A stretch of DNA of 64,000 nucleotides. It comes from Noviluteimonas lactosilytica. GTDB lineage: Bacteria; Pseudomonadota; Gammaproteobacteria; Xanthomonadales; Xanthomonadaceae. A program made the position numbers and the translations under genes. The stretch lies in assembly GCF_020866925.1 (NCBI RefSeq), contig NZ_JAJGAK010000002.1:1-64000 (forward strand). The letters are read 5' to 3'. Below are positions 49,091 to 62,997 of this stretch, piece after piece. How positions within the stretch are numbered: the stretch's first letter is position 1; each line of letters begins with the position of its first letter. The notes under the pieces were generated by a model. It was not told where the DNA came from. It did not search any database and saw only the letters and a program-made list of their open reading frames with translations.

Positions 49091-50167
49091 TCAGGCTTCC
49101 AGTGCGGGCCGCGCGCTGACGGTGGAGAAGCGCTGGCAGATGTCGTCGAGGCGATCGCGCATGCGGATCAGCACTTCGACGCAACGCGGATCGAACAGGC
49201 GCCCGCGCTGCGCGTAGAGATACGCGAGCGCGGCGTCGATCGACCACGCTTCCTTGTACGGGCGCGGGGAGATCAGCGCGTCGAACACGTCGGCCACCGC
49301 GACGATGCGCGCTTCCAGCGGAATCGCTTCGCCGACGAGGCCGTCGGGATAGCCGCTGCCGTCGTAACGCTCGTGGTGGCGCAGCGCGACCGTCGCGCCG
49401 GTCTGGATGAAGCGGCTCTGGCTGCCGCTCAGCAACTCGTGCCCGATGCGCGGATGGCGACGCATGATCGTCACCTCCTGTTCGGTGAGCGGGCCGGGCT
49501 TGAGCAGGATGGCGTCGGGGATCGCGATCTTGCCCATGTCGTGCAAGGGCGCCGCGAGTTCGATCAGGCGCGCTTCGTCCTCGGTGAGGCCGAGGCCTTC
49601 GGCGATCAGGCCGGCGACGTGCGCCATGCGTTCGAGGTAGGCGCTCGTGCCGATGTCGCGGTATTCGATCGCGCGCGCCAGGCGCGACAGCGTTTCGCGT
49701 TCGCGCTCCTCGACCTCGTTCATCGACGACAGCAGGCGCTGCTCGAGCGAGAGCGCACGCTGCTTCACCGTCTCGGCCTGCTGGCGCAGGTGCAGCAGGT
49801 TGCGGCAACGCGCGCGCAGTTCGCGCGGGCGCACCGGCTTGACGAGGAAATCGATGACGCCGGCTTCGAGCGCGGCCTGGCGGACGGGCTCGTCGCCCAC
49901 GACGGTCACCAGCACGATCGGCACATCGCGATGCACCGGCGGACGACGGAAGCGGCGCGCGAACTCCAGGCCATCCATGCCGGGCATGCGGTAATCCAGA
50001 AGCAGCAGGTCCGGCCGGTTGCTCTCGCACCAGGCCAGCGCCGCGGTCGGGTCGCCGAAATCATGCACGGCCAACTCGGGACCGATGTCCTCGAGGATGT
50101 GGCGCAGCATGGTGCGCGCCGAGGTCTGGTCGTCGACGATGACCACGTTCACTTCATTGACCCGCAT
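49091..50167 (-). CDS. rpfG: Two-component response regulator RpfG (HD-GYP phosphodiesterase)
   Basis: 358-aa cytoplasmic regulator. REC domain with phosphoacceptor D58 ([13 protein letters not shown]), K110, then an HD-GYP domain with HD at 209-210 ([13 protein letters not shown]) and [13 protein letters not shown] (GYP 272-274). RpfC phosphorylates it, activating cyclic di-GMP hydrolysis. The gene is upstream of rpfC and cotranscribed. Confidence 0.96.
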   Translation of the reverse strand: MRVNEVNVVIVDDQTSARTMLRHILEDIGPELAVHDFGDPTAALAWCESNRPDLLLLDYRMPGMDGLEFARRFRRPPVHRDVPIVLVTVVGDEPVRQAALEAGVIDFLVKPVRPRELRARCRNLLHLRQQAETVKQRALSLEQRLLSSMNEVEERERETLSRLARAIEYRDIGTSAYLERMAHVAGLIAEGLGLTEDEARLIELAAPLHDMGKIAIPDAILLKPGPLTEQEVTIMRRHPRIGHELLSGSQSRFIQTGATVALRHHERYDGSGYPDGLVGEAIPLEARIVAVADVFDALISPRPYKEAWSIDAALAYLYAQRGRLFDPRCVEVLIRMRDRLDDICQRFSTVSARPALEA

Positions 50168-50281
50168 GCGTTGGCGCCCCCCGGAATCCTTCCCCCGGCG
50201 TTGACCGGGAGGATACTCCGCCGTGCGGCGGGAAATACGGAACGGCAGCGGAATCCGCGACGCCGTCCGCAGGCAGGGGCC

Positions 50282-50653
50282 TCAAGGGCGCACCACCGGG
50301 TCGTCGGGGCTTCCGGTCCGTAGCGTGCCGTAGTGAGAGAGCACCCGCTCCAGGGTGCGCACCATGCGGCCGGGCATCGGCGCGAAGCGCAGGCCGACCG
50401 TCGATGCATCGATGCGCGCGACCCGGGCCATCAGCAGGAAATCGATCTCCGCCTCCGGTGGTCCGCAACGCACTTCGACTTCCAGCGCCTGTCCCACGGG
50501 GAGCGCGAAGCCGGGCGGGCGGCGCATGTGCAGGCCGGTGATCGACAGGTCGTGCAGGGGCGCGCGCCAGTCGCCCTCGGGCCCACGGATGATCGCCTCG
50601 CCGTCCATGCGGACGCGCGAACGACGGACATCGGTTTGTGCCATCTGCACCAT
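50282..50653 (-). CDS. PilZ-domain protein
   Basis: 123-aa single-domain protein. The cyclic di-GMP-binding signature is present: RRSRVRMDGEA (R-x3-R type) followed by HDLSITGLHMR (D/NxSxxG). The ATG at 50653 has GGGGAGGG 6 nt upstream. Placed directly before rpfG, it is a plausible receptor for the nucleotide RpfG degrades. The role in the signalling pathway is inference. Confidence 0.85.
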   Translation of the reverse strand: MVQMAQTDVRRSRVRMDGEAIIRGPEGDWRAPLHDLSITGLHMRRPPGFALPVGQALEVEVRCGPPEAEIDFLLMARVARIDASTVGLRFAPMPGRMVRTLERVLSHYGTLRTGSPDDPVVRP

Positions 50654-50703
50654 GCAGCCCTCCCCTCGCCATTGAACGCGGGGGGAGACCGATAGCGGAC
50701 AGA

Positions 50704-52224
50704 TCAGCCGTGCCCGTGCGCCTCGGGGCGCATGTACGGGAACAGCAGCACGTCGCGGATCGAGTCCGAGCCGGTCAGCAGCATCACCAGGCGATCGATG
50801 CCGACACCGAGGCCGCCGGTCGGCGGCAGGCCGACTTCGAGCGCGCGGATGTAGTCCGCGTCGAAGTGCATCGCTTCGTCGTCGCCGCTTTCCTTCGCCT
50901 CGACCTGCGCACGGAAACGCGCGGCCTGGTCTTCCGGATCGTTGAGCTCGGAGAAGCCGTTGGCGAGTTCCTTGCCGCCGATGAACAACTCGAAGCGATC
51001 GGTGATGCCGGCTTCCGTGTCGGATTCGCGCGCGAGCGGCGAGACCTCGACCGGATAGTGCGTGATGAACGTCGGCTGCGTGAGTCCCGCTTCCACCGTG
51101 TGTTCGAAGATCGACAGCAACAGCTTGCCCCAGCCCTCGCCCTTCTTCACCGGGATGCGAAGGCGTTCGCAGTGCTTCGCGAGCGCGTCGCGGTCGCGGC
51201 AATCGGCGACGGTGATGTCCGGGTTGAGTTCGCGCACCGCTTCTTCCAGGCGCCAGCGACGGAAACGCGGGCCGAGTTCGATCGCGTTGCCTTCCCACGT
51301 CATCGCGGTCGTGCCGATCGCATCGAGCGCGGCGTGGCGGATCATGTCTTCCGTGAGATCCATGATCTCGTCGTACGTGGCGTAGGCCTCGTACAACTCG
51401 AGCATCGTGAACTCCGGGTTGTGCCGCGTGCTCACGCCTTCGTTGCGGAAGTTGCGGTTGATCTCGTACACGCGCTCGAAACCACCGACGACCAGGCGCT
51501 TGAGGTACAGCTCCGGCGCCACGCGCAGGAACAGGTCCAGGCCGAGCGCGTTGTGGTGGGTCACGAACGGCTTCGCGGTCGCGCCGCCGACGATGTAATG
51601 CATCATCGGCGTCTCGACTTCGAGGAAGCGGCGCGCATCGAGCCAGCGACGGATCGACGCGATCACCTGCGAACGCTTGACGAAGACTTCGCGTGCTTCC
51701 GGCGTCACGATCAAGTCGACGTAACGCTGGCGATAGCGCTGCTCGACGTCCGCCAGGCCGTGCCACTTGTCGGGCAACGGGCGCAGCGACTTGGTGAGCA
51801 GGCGCAACGTGTCGGCCTTCACCGACAACTCGCCGGTCTTCGTGCGCATCAGCGACCCTTCGGCCGCGACGATGTCGCCCACGTCCCAACCCTTGAACGC
51901 GTCGTACGTCTCGCCCAGCACCGTCGACTGCAGGAACAACTGGATGCGGCCGGTGACGTCCTGGATCTGCGCGAACGCGGCCTTGCCCATCACGCGCTTG
52001 GCGAGCAGGCGGCCGGCGATCCGGATGCGGCGCGGCAGCGCTTCGAGCGCTTCGCCCGTCCACTGTCCGGCGTCGGCGAATTCGGCCTGCAGGTCGCCGG
52101 CGTGGTCGGCGCGGCGGAAGTCGTTCGGGAACGCGATGCCCTGCGTGCGCAACGCGGCGAGCTTGGCGCGGCGTTCGGCGATCAGGTGGTTTTCGTCGTG
52201 CTGGACGGTGGTGTCGTCGGTCAT
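50704..52224 (-). CDS. lysS: Lysyl-tRNA synthetase (class II)
   Basis: 506-aa class II enzyme: N-terminal OB-fold anticodon domain ([13 protein letters not shown]), motif 2 [20 protein letters not shown] and motif 3 [13 protein letters not shown]. It follows prfB by 48 nt, the conserved prfB-lysS arrangement. Confidence 0.97.
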   Translation of the reverse strand: MTDDTTVQHDENHLIAERRAKLAALRTQGIAFPNDFRRADHAGDLQAEFADAGQWTGEALEALPRRIRIAGRLLAKRVMGKAAFAQIQDVTGRIQLFLQSTVLGETYDAFKGWDVGDIVAAEGSLMRTKTGELSVKADTLRLLTKSLRPLPDKWHGLADVEQRYRQRYVDLIVTPEAREVFVKRSQVIASIRRWLDARRFLEVETPMMHYIVGGATAKPFVTHHNALGLDLFLRVAPELYLKRLVVGGFERVYEINRNFRNEGVSTRHNPEFTMLELYEAYATYDEIMDLTEDMIRHAALDAIGTTAMTWEGNAIELGPRFRRWRLEEAVRELNPDITVADCRDRDALAKHCERLRIPVKKGEGWGKLLLSIFEHTVEAGLTQPTFITHYPVEVSPLARESDTEAGITDRFELFIGGKELANGFSELNDPEDQAARFRAQVEAKESGDDEAMHFDADYIRALEVGLPPTGGLGVGIDRLVMLLTGSDSIRDVLLFPYMRPEAHGHG

Positions 52225-52272
52225 CGGAATGTCGTCGTCGGAATGTGGCGAGTGTCGGGTTCGAAGGGATCG

Positions 52273-53401
52273 TCAGGCAGCGTCGCTGCGTTTCGATCCG
52301 GCCTCCAGCCCCGATTTGAGGCTCGCCTCGACGAACTCGTCCAGGTCGCCGTCCAGCACCTTCTGCGTGTCGCTGCGTTCGACGCCGGTGCGCAGATCCT
52401 TGATGCGGCTCTGGTCGAGCACGTAGTTGCGGATCTGGCTGCCCCAGCCGATGTCGGACTTGCTCGCTTCGAGTGCATCCTTTTCGGCGTTGCGCTTCTG
52501 GATCTCGAGCTCGTACAGCTTCGCCGCCAGCATCTTCATCGCGCGGTCGCGGTTGGCGTGCTGGCTGCGCTCGGTCTGGCAGGCGACGACGGTATTCGTC
52601 GGCACGTGCGTGATGCGCACCGCCGACTCGGTCTTGTTGACGTGCTGGCCGCCCGCGCCGGACGAGCGATACACGTCCGTCTTCAGGTCGGCCGGGTTGA
52701 TCTCGATGTCGATTTCGTCGTCGACTTCGGGCGAGACGAACACCGACGTGAACGAGGTATGGCGACGGTTGTCCGAATCGAACGGCGACTTGCGCACGAG
52801 GCGATGCACGCCGATCTCGGTCTTCAGCCAGCCGTAGGCGTAGTCGCCTTCGACGCGGAACGTGGCGGACTTGATGCCCGCGACTTCGCCGCCGGAGACT
52901 TCGAGCAGTTCGGTCTTCCAGCCGCGCGACTCGGCCCAGCGCAGGTACATGCGCAGCAGGATCTCGGCCCAGTCCTGCGCCTCGGTGCCGCCGGCGCCGG
53001 CCTGGATGTCGACGAACGCCGAATGCGAATCCATCTTGCCGCCGAACATGCGCTGGAACTCCAGCTGTTCGACGCCGCGCGCGTAACGGTCGACGTCGGC
53101 GACGATCGCGTTCGCCGTGTCCTCGTCGTTTTCCATCTCGACGAGCTCGAGCAGCTCGTTCGCGCCGTCGAGGCCTTCGGTCAGGTCACGGATGCCGTTG
53201 ACGGTCTTGTCGAGCAGCGAGCGTTCGCGGCCCAGGGCCTGCGCACGCGCGGAGTCGTTCCAGACGTCCGGGCTTTCGAGTTCGCGGTTGACTTCTTCCA
53301 GACGCTCTTTCTTGGCGTCGTAGTCAAAGATACCCCCGAAGCGAATCCAGCCGGCCCGTGAGGTCGGCGATGCGCTGGCGGATGGGATTGAGTTCGATCA
53401 T
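52273..53401 (-). CDS. prfB: Peptide chain release factor 2 (programmed +1 frameshift)
   Basis: 375-aa RF2, product of an in-frame UGA recoding. ATG 53401 opens a 25-codon leader ([20 protein letters not shown]...). Codon 26 is TGA (53326-53324) in CTT TGA C, preceded by the internal SD-like GGGGG. Slipping +1 on CTT joins to [14 protein letters not shown] and the rest of RF2, including the GGQ peptidyl-hydrolase motif. In-frame readings alone would miss the N-terminus. Low RF2 raises shifting, which is the established autoregulation. Confidence 0.96.
53324..53335 (-). other. prfB +1 frameshift signal
   Basis: On the minus strand the site reads GGGGTATCTTTGA: an SD-like G-run 3 nt before the CTT P-site codon, then TGA and C. 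This is the canonical RF2 shift site. Confidence 0.95.
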
Positions 53402-53489
53402 GTGGGGCGAGGCTGCAACAGATTGGTCGCGAATGATAGCAGCCGGGGCGTGGTCGCTTCCGGGTTCAGCCGAGCCCGTCCGCCGGCCA

Positions 53490-55208
53490 TCAGGCCGCTC
53501 CGTCGAGGTGCTCGACCACGAGCTGGATCGCGTCGCCGCCGCGGTAATCGTCGACGGCCAGGCGATACGCGAGGTGCACGCGCGACGGCGGCGCCCTGCC
53601 GGTCCAACCGTTGAAGTGGATCGCGTCGACCGGCCGCGGGCGGCCTTCGATGCGTAGCGATAGTTTGAGGTGACGTTCGCCGATCACGCGATGCCCGATC
53701 ACGTCGAACAGGCCGTCGAACACGGGCTCGGGGAACGCCTGGCCCCACGGACCGCCGTCGCGCAGGCACTCGGCATTCGCGCGATCGAACTCGTGTGCTT
53801 CGAGCATGCCGTCGCTCACCAGTTCGGCGTGCAGCAACGCGGGGTCGAGCACGCGCTCGACGTGCGTGCGCAGCGCTTCGGCGAACCCTGCGAGCGCGCC
53901 GTGCGGAAGACTCAGGCCTGCGGCCATCGCGTGGCCGCCGAATCGCGGGATCATCCCGGGCAACGCGGTGTCGACCGCGGCCAGCGCATCGCGGATGTGC
54001 AGGCCGGGAATCGAACGCGCGGAGCCGCGCAACGCATCGCTGCCCGGTTCGGCGGGCGCGAATGCGACGACCGGTCGATGCACGCGATCCTTCATGCGCG
54101 AGGCGACGAGCCCCACCACGCCCGGATGCCAATCCGGATCGAACAGGCACAGCACCGGTGGCAACGCGCCGTCGAGCGCGACACGCGCCAGCGCCGCTTC
54201 CGCTTCGTCGGTCATCTGCTGCTGCACGCCCTTGCGCTCGGCGTTGATCTCGCCGAGCACGGTCGCGAGATGACGCGCGTGCGATGCGTCGTCGGTGAGC
54301 AGGCATTCGATGCCGACCGCCATGTCTTCGAGGCGGCCGGCGGCGTTGATGCGGGGTGCGAGCGCGTAGCCGATGTCGGCCGCGGTCAGCGTGCGCACAT
54401 CGCGGCCGCTGGCTTCGATCAATGCCTGCAGTCCCGCGCACCCCTGCCCCGCGCGCAGGCGACGCAGGCCCGCGCCGGCGAGTGCGCGGTTGTTCGCATC
54501 GAGCGGCACCAGGTCGGCGATCGTGCCGACGGCCACGAGGTCGAGCAGCGTCGAGAGGTCCGCATCGGCCGCCGCGCCTTCCGCGCGCAGTCGTGCGCGC
54601 AACGCGAGCAGCACGTAGAACATCACGCCGACGCCCGCGAGCGCTTTGCTCGGGAAACCGTCGCCGCGCAGGTTCGGATCGACGATCGCGTGCGCATCCG
54701 GCAGCGTTTCGCCGGGAAGATGATGATCGGTGACGAGCACCTGCCAACCGCGCGCACGCGCGGCGGCGACGCCGGCGTGGCATGCGATGCCGTGGTCGAC
54801 CGTGACCAGCAGGTCGGGTTGCAACGTGGCGAGATCGTCGACGAGGCCGGGCGACAAACCGTAGCCGTGCACCGCGCGATTGGGCACCGCGTGCGACACG
54901 CGCTTCGCGCCCAGCAACCGCAAGCCGCGCACGCCGACGGCGCACGCCGTCGCACCATCGCAATCGAAATCGCCGACGACGACGATGTGCCTGTCCTGCG
55001 CGATCGCATCGCGCAGCAAGGCGGTGGCCGCGTCCATGCCGCCGAGCGAATCGGGGGCATGCAGGCGCGCGAGCTTCGGTCGTGCGCTCTCGAAATCGGA
55101 AGCGCCGCGCGTCGCGTACAAACGACGCAGCAGCATCGGCACCTGGTCCGGCCACTCGCCCGCGGGCACGACCGCAGGGCGACGCACGATGCGGCGGATG
55201 ATCGTCAT
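53490..55208 (-). CDS. recJ: Single-stranded-DNA-specific exonuclease RecJ
   Basis: 572-aa 5'-3' ssDNA exonuclease of the DHH family. Motif I is VVGDFDCDGATA and the DHH motif is TDHHLPGE. An OB-like domain lies near the C-terminus. ATG 55208 overlaps the stop of the gene upstream (ATGA); longer frames read into that gene. In Xanthomonas recJ lies beside the rpf cluster. Confidence 0.95.
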   Translation of the reverse strand: MTIIRRIVRRPAVVPAGEWPDQVPMLLRRLYATRGASDFESARPKLARLHAPDSLGGMDAATALLRDAIAQDRHIVVVGDFDCDGATACAVGVRGLRLLGAKRVSHAVPNRAVHGYGLSPGLVDDLATLQPDLLVTVDHGIACHAGVAAARARGWQVLVTDHHLPGETLPDAHAIVDPNLRGDGFPSKALAGVGVMFYVLLALRARLRAEGAAADADLSTLLDLVAVGTIADLVPLDANNRALAGAGLRRLRAGQGCAGLQALIEASGRDVRTLTAADIGYALAPRINAAGRLEDMAVGIECLLTDDASHARHLATVLGEINAERKGVQQQMTDEAEAALARVALDGALPPVLCLFDPDWHPGVVGLVASRMKDRVHRPVVAFAPAEPGSDALRGSARSIPGLHIRDALAAVDTALPGMIPRFGGHAMAAGLSLPHGALAGFAEALRTHVERVLDPALLHAELVSDGMLEAHEFDRANAECLRDGGPWGQAFPEPVFDGLFDVIGHRVIGERHLKLSLRIEGRPRPVDAIHFNGWTGRAPPSRVHLAYRLAVDDYRGGDAIQLVVEHLDGAA

Positions 55209-56146
55209 GCGTCGAAGGCCTTCGTCGGCTTGCGCCAGAAACGCCAGCGCTGGCTGCGCAGGAAGGTGAACTGCGCGCCGTCTTCGCAATCAATCGCGAG
55301 GGAGGACAACGTGCCCGACTTCAACGAAGAGAGCGCCGGCTCCACCCACTCCGCATCGAGCGCACGCAGATCGCGCAACGACCGCAGGTCGAACAATCCG
55401 GCGCCGTCGAAACGCGCAGGCAGATCGACGCCGCCAGCGTCGGCGATCGAAGCCAGCGCACGCAACGTGATTTCGTTCGAACGCACGCTCGCATGCGGCG
55501 TCGTCACGTGATCCGGCAACACGCCGCCGCCCCAGAACCACAACGAGTTCACCGGCGGCTTGCCCGCGGCAGCGCGCTGTGCATTCAACGGATGCTGGTG
55601 CAGCGCGACCTGCGCTTCGCTCAGCAATGCGCGCCAGCGACGCCCTTCGGGACCTTCGGGCAAGTGGTCGAACAGATCCGCGCCCAGCGCCTCTTCCGGC
55701 GAAGCCATCGACGGCAGCTTCGCTTCGCGCGGCAATCGCAGGTACCAACGCGCAGGACGCGGCGCGTCGATCGGCATGCCGGAGTCGCCGAACAACGGAC
55801 GCAACACCGAAACGAACGCGTCGGCTTCCGCCTGGTCGAGCCGCAACGCATCGCCGCACGCGAGCAATCGCGCACCGTTGATGTCGGGCCGCACGAACGC
55901 GGGATCGGCGCGCAACCACGCGCTCAACGGGGCGTCGTTCGCATCGAACGCGCGCGTGATCGCAGCGACGGGCCAGCCACGCGGCAACAGGTCGAAGTGG
56001 CGCAGCAACTGCGCGCGTTCGCCCGCGTCGCCTTCGGTGCGATCCGCACGCCCGAGCGCCTTCGCGAACAGCGGCGGCAACGCCTGCGCGCCGAACCGCG
56101 AGCGCGCCGGCAACAGGAAGGTCGCCGACGCCGCGGGTGCGTCCAT
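55205..56146 (-). CDS. rpfE: RpfE-type protein (phosphoglycerate-mutase-like domain)
   Basis: 313-aa protein corresponding to the RpfE/COG4255 type encoded between recJ and greA in Xanthomonas. Conserved blocks are LLPRGWPVAAITRAFD, ARWYLRLP, and NSLWFWGGG, the last typical of this family. Biochemical function is not established. It is translationally coupled to recJ and 7 nt after greA. Confidence 0.8.
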   Translation of the reverse strand: MDAPAASATFLLPARSRFGAQALPPLFAKALGRADRTEGDAGERAQLLRHFDLLPRGWPVAAITRAFDANDAPLSAWLRADPAFVRPDINGARLLACGDALRLDQAEADAFVSVLRPLFGDSGMPIDAPRPARWYLRLPREAKLPSMASPEEALGADLFDHLPEGPEGRRWRALLSEAQVALHQHPLNAQRAAAGKPPVNSLWFWGGGVLPDHVTTPHASVRSNEITLRALASIADAGGVDLPARFDGAGLFDLRSLRDLRALDAEWVEPALSSLKSGTLSSLAIDCEDGAQFTFLRSQRWRFWRKPTKAFDA

Positions 56147-56153
56147 GCCGCCG

Positions 56154-56632
56154 TCAGCCCTCGTAACGGACCGCGACGATTTCGTACTCGCGCTGTCCGG
56201 CGGGCGCCTCGATGGTGATGACGTCGCCCTCGTGCTTGCCGATCAGCGCGCGCGCCACCGGCGAGGAGATCGCGATCATCCCCAGCTTGATGTCGGCTTC
56301 GAGGTCGCCGACGATCTGGTACTGCTTTTCTTCGCCGCTGTCGGCGTCGGCCAGCTCCACCGTCGCGCCGAACACGATGCGCGGACCGGCGTTGAGCGAA
56401 GCGACGTCGATCACCTGCGCGTGCGACAGCTCGCCTTCGAGCTGCTTGATGCGGCCTTCGATGAAGCCCTGCTGTTCGCGCGCGGCGTGGTACTCCGCGT
56501 TTTCCTTTAGGTCGCCGTGCGCGCGGGCCTCGGCGATCGCGTGGATCACCGCCGGCCGCTTCACCGACTTGAGTTCTTCGAGTTCGGCACGCAGGCGCTG
56601 CGCGCCCTTCGCCGTCATCGGTGCCCTGTTGC

Positions 56633-56636
<4 letters not shown>
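56154..56636 (-). CDS. greA: Transcription elongation factor GreA
   Basis: 160-aa coiled-coil plus FKBP-like domain that rescues backtracked RNA polymerase. The tip and coiled-coil block [16 protein letters not shown] is diagnostic. ATG 56636 overlaps the carB stop (ATGA), as in many gamma-proteobacteria. Confidence 0.97.
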
Positions 56637-59878
<3,242 letters not shown>

Positions 59879-59883
59879 TGTCT

Positions 59884-61236
59884 TCAGTTGGCCTTGGCCG
59901 CCTGCGTCGCCGGGGGTGCGACGGGCGTGTAGCGGATTTCAGTGATGCGATCGGCGGGCATGTGCAGCAGCAGCCCGCCTTCTTCCTTGTCGAGTTGCAC
60001 GCTGGCCTCGTACGGGCCGACGAGTTTGACGACACCCTTGCGCACCGACCCGTAGGTGGTGGTGATGTCGACGTGGTGTCCGGTCAGCGACTGCAGCTGC
60101 GCGTAGGCGACGACCGCGCCCGCTTCGGGCAGGCCGCCGGCCGGCACCGCGGCGACGGGCGCCGGGACGACGTTGGCGACGGGAATCGCGACCGCGCCGT
60201 CGGCTGCTGCTGCGGCCGGCGCGGGCTGCACGCCGTAGTTCCAGGCGAAGTTCGCCGGCGCCTTGCCGTTGGCCGCGATCATCAGCGGGAACAACTGCAT
60301 CTTCTGCATGCGCGAGAGTTCGACGAACTCGTTCGCGGTGATCTTGCGCGTGCCGGCCGTGCGCAGCTGGAGCGTGCCGCCGTTGGTCGCGAAGTCGCGG
60401 TACTGCGCGGCCGTGCCCTGCCCCAGCGACACGCCCTGCGCGCCGAGGAAGCGTCCGACCTCCTGCATGTGGTAGTCGGCGAACGCGGCTGCGGTCAGGT
60501 TGTGCTTCTTCGCGCAGTAGGCGTTGCGCTTGGCGGTGAAGCCGAGGTCGTTGAAGTCCAGCTGCACCGATTTCAGCGGCGCTTCCTCGACGTCCTGGGC
60601 GAAGTCTTCCATCTTCACCGGGCGCTTGAGTTCGAGCGCCAGTTTCATTTCCATCTCGCCGGCGCCCTCGGTGCGCAGGCGGAAGCGCGCGGTCGTCTCG
60701 GCATCGCTGACTTTCTCCAGCGCGATGCGGATCTGGCGCTGCGTGGGCACGCCCATCGCGCGCAGGTCGGTCGGCGTCAGCATTTCGGCCACGCAGCCCA
60801 TCGCGTCGTACGGCAGGTTGGTGTAGTTGCCGGGCGTGTTCGGATCGGTCGCGACGTTGCGCGGATTCTCGATGCGCACGCCGACGAGGTCCGGCAGTTC
60901 CTCGGAGCTCACGAAGATCGTGCTCCAGAAGTACCAGCCGAAGCCGGGCGTTTCGACCACGACGCGGTCGGCCTTGAACGTGATGCTGTTCTCGCCGGTC
61001 GGATCGAACATCGTCATGCTGACGTCCTCGATGCCGACTTCGCCCTTGAGGTTGAAGAAGCTGTTCTTCGATTCGATCTCACCGCCGGTTTCCATTTCGA
61101 CGACGAGCATGGCCGCTTCGGTCCAGAGCTTCGCCTGCAGCGAAAGCGCGGCCCAGAAGCACAGGAACGCGATCGGCGCTGCGTACACGAATCGCTTCCA
61201 CATCGGCATTGCGGCGAACGTCTTCCAAGCTTGCAC
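59884..61236 (-). CDS. Uncharacterised membrane-anchored protein between carA and carB
   Basis: 450-aa protein with one N-terminal TM helix ([21 protein letters not shown], about 13-35), a large beta-rich region, an Ala/Pro-rich linker near 340-380 and a beta-rich C-terminal domain of about 70 aa ([17 protein letters not shown]). No family recognised. GTG start at 61236 with GGGAG upstream, 5 nt before carB. It may be a periplasmic envelope protein; the link to carbamoyl phosphate synthesis is not apparent. Confidence 0.78.
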   Translation of the reverse strand: MQAWKTFAAMPMWKRFVYAAPIAFLCFWAALSLQAKLWTEAAMLVVEMETGGEIESKNSFFNLKGEVGIEDVSMTMFDPTGENSITFKADRVVVETPGFGWYFWSTIFVSSEELPDLVGVRIENPRNVATDPNTPGNYTNLPYDAMGCVAEMLTPTDLRAMGVPTQRQIRIALEKVSDAETTARFRLRTEGAGEMEMKLALELKRPVKMEDFAQDVEEAPLKSVQLDFNDLGFTAKRNAYCAKKHNLTAAAFADYHMQEVGRFLGAQGVSLGQGTAAQYRDFATNGGTLQLRTAGTRKITANEFVELSRMQKMQLFPLMIAANGKAPANFAWNYGVQPAPAAAAADGAVAIPVANVVPAPVAAVPAGGLPEAGAVVAYAQLQSLTGHHVDITTTYGSVRKGVVKLVGPYEASVQLDKEEGGLLLHMPADRITEIRYTPVAPPATQAAKAN

Positions 61237-61264
61237 GGGTCTTCTCCCTTAGACGGCGTGGCGG

Positions 61265-61690
61265 TCAGTACATCCGGTCCAGCCACCGCTCGCGCGGCAG
61301 CCAGGTGATCGTGTCGGCGTCCGCGGTGTTCACGGCGCCTGCTTGCACGGCATGCAGGACGCGGTCCTGCATCTCTCCCCAACTCGTTGCATGCGCGCCG
61401 ATCTGCGCACCGATACGATTGTTGTGCGCGTCCATCGCGCGCATGTCGCTGCCGATGCCGTCGCGCTCCATCACGCGCGTCACGAGCGCGACCAGCCGCG
61501 GCGACGCGGTGTAGGCGACCGTCGCGCTGGCGAGCGAGTGGCGGTACGCGTCCGACGGTCCGTTGCGTCCCCCCGGCAGGTCGGCGCTGAACCACTGCGC
61601 ATAGACGGTGCCGAGCACGAAGGCCGGATACGCCGCGAGCACGAGGCCGGTCGCGGCGATCAGGCGGATGCGTCGGCTCACGCGCTTCAC
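61265..61690 (-). CDS. Small membrane-anchored protein, DUF6973-like
   Basis: 141-aa protein with one TM helix ([21 protein letters not shown]) and an extracytoplasmic helical domain with [18 protein letters not shown] and [14 protein letters not shown]; the HNN and DAxRH spacing resembles the DUF6973 pattern (family number from memory). GTG 61690 overlaps the carA stop (GTGA), with GGAGG upstream. Function unknown. Confidence 0.72.
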   Translation of the reverse strand: MKRVSRRIRLIAATGLVLAAYPAFVLGTVYAQWFSADLPGGRNGPSDAYRHSLASATVAYTASPRLVALVTRVMERDGIGSDMRAMDAHNNRIGAQIGAHATSWGEMQDRVLHAVQAGAVNTADADTITWLPRERWLDRMY

Positions 61691-62829
61691 TTCGCGCGCG
61701 CCTCCATGGCTTCGATGAACCGGTCGAACAGCGGCGCGACGTCGTGCGGACCGGGGCTCGCTTCCGGATGGCCCTGGAACGAGAACGCGGGCGCGTCGGT
61801 GAGCGCGATGCCCTGGTTCGAACCGTCGAACAGCGAGCGATGCGTGACGCGCGCGTTCTTCGGCAGCGTCGCTTCGTCGACGGCGAAGCCGTGGTTCTGC
61901 GAGGTGATCATCACGCGGCCGGTGTCGAGGTCGATGACCGGGTGGTTCGCGCCGTGGTGGCCGAACTTCATCTTCTGCGTCTGCGCGCCGACCGCCAGGC
62001 CGAGCAACTGGTGACCGAGGCAGATGCCGTAGGTCGGGAGCTTCCTGTCGACGAAGGTCTTGATCGCTTCGATCGCGTAGTCGCACGGCGCCGGATCGCC
62101 CGGGCCGTTGGACAGGAACACGCCATCGGGCTGCATCGCGAGCACCTGGTCGGCCGGCGTCTGCGCCGGCACGACGGTCACGTCGCAGCCGCGCTCGGCG
62201 AGCATGCGCAGGATGTTGGCCTTCACGCCGAAGTCGTAGGCGACGACCTTGAACTTCGACGGCGTGTCGACGAATGCGTTGCGATCCAGGTCGAGCTGGC
62301 CTTCTCGCCACGCGTACGGCGTCTGGGTGGTGACTTCCTTCGCCAGGTCCATGCCCTTGAGGCCAGGGAACTTGCGGGCGGCTTCGACGGCCTTCGCGGG
62401 GTCGAGCTCTTCGTCCGGCGAGCTCGCGGCGAGCAGCGCGCCGTTCATGGCGCCGCGGTCGCGCAGCATGCGGGTGAGCTTGCGCGTGTCGATGTCGGCG
62501 ATCGCGACGACGCCGCGCGCGCGCATCCACTCGGGCAGCGGCACCTGGTTGCGCCAGTTGCTCGGGCGGCGCGGGATGTCGCGCACGATCAGGCCGGCGG
62601 ACCAGACCTGGCGCGCTTCGTCGTCCTGTTCGGTGCAGCCGGTGTTGCCGATGTGCGGATACGTCAGCGTGACGATCTGGCGCGCGTAGGAGGGGTCCGT
62701 GAGGATCTCCTGGTAGCCGGTCATCGCGGTGTTGAACACCACTTCGCCGACGGCCAGGCCGGGCGCGCCGACGGAAACGCCCTCGAAGATCGTTCCGTCT
62801 TCGAGCGCGAGGAGTGCAGGTAGGGTCAC
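61687..62829 (-). CDS. carA: Carbamoyl-phosphate synthase small subunit
   Basis: 380-aa glutaminase subunit: N-terminal domain starts [18 protein letters not shown], catalytic Cys in [14 protein letters not shown], and [11 protein letters not shown] with the His and Glu of the triad. It feeds ammonia to CarB. The 168-bp leader before it holds a stem-loop. Confidence 0.98.
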   Translation of the reverse strand: MTLPALLALEDGTIFEGVSVGAPGLAVGEVVFNTAMTGYQEILTDPSYARQIVTLTYPHIGNTGCTEQDDEARQVWSAGLIVRDIPRRPSNWRNQVPLPEWMRARGVVAIADIDTRKLTRMLRDRGAMNGALLAASSPDEELDPAKAVEAARKFPGLKGMDLAKEVTTQTPYAWREGQLDLDRNAFVDTPSKFKVVAYDFGVKANILRMLAERGCDVTVVPAQTPADQVLAMQPDGVFLSNGPGDPAPCDYAIEAIKTFVDRKLPTYGICLGHQLLGLAVGAQTQKMKFGHHGANHPVIDLDTGRVMITSQNHGFAVDEATLPKNARVTHRSLFDGSNQGIALTDAPAFSFQGHPEASPGPHDVAPLFDRFIEAMEARAK

Positions 62830-62859
62830 GGGCTTCGCCTTGTCGGGGGGATTGCCCCT

Positions 62860-62900
62860 GTCCGCGCCCCGCTGGAAGCGGGTTGCAGCAAAGCGCGGAC
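62860..62900. promoter_or_regulatory. Nested stem-loop in the carA leader
   Basis: Outer arms GTCCGCG (62860-62866) and CGCGGAC (62894-62900) enclose a second hairpin CCCGCT-GGA-AGCGGG (62868-62882). It lies in the gap between dapB and carA, so it would be in the carA leader mRNA. No leader peptide or U-run for classical attenuation was found. Confidence 0.4.
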
Positions 62901-62997
62901 GCGGCGTGGTTTCCGGTCCGAGCTGTCAGGTAGCAGGCGAGCCGGGATTGTACCGGTGCGGGACGCCTTCGACAAACGATGGCGTATCGCCGCCGCG

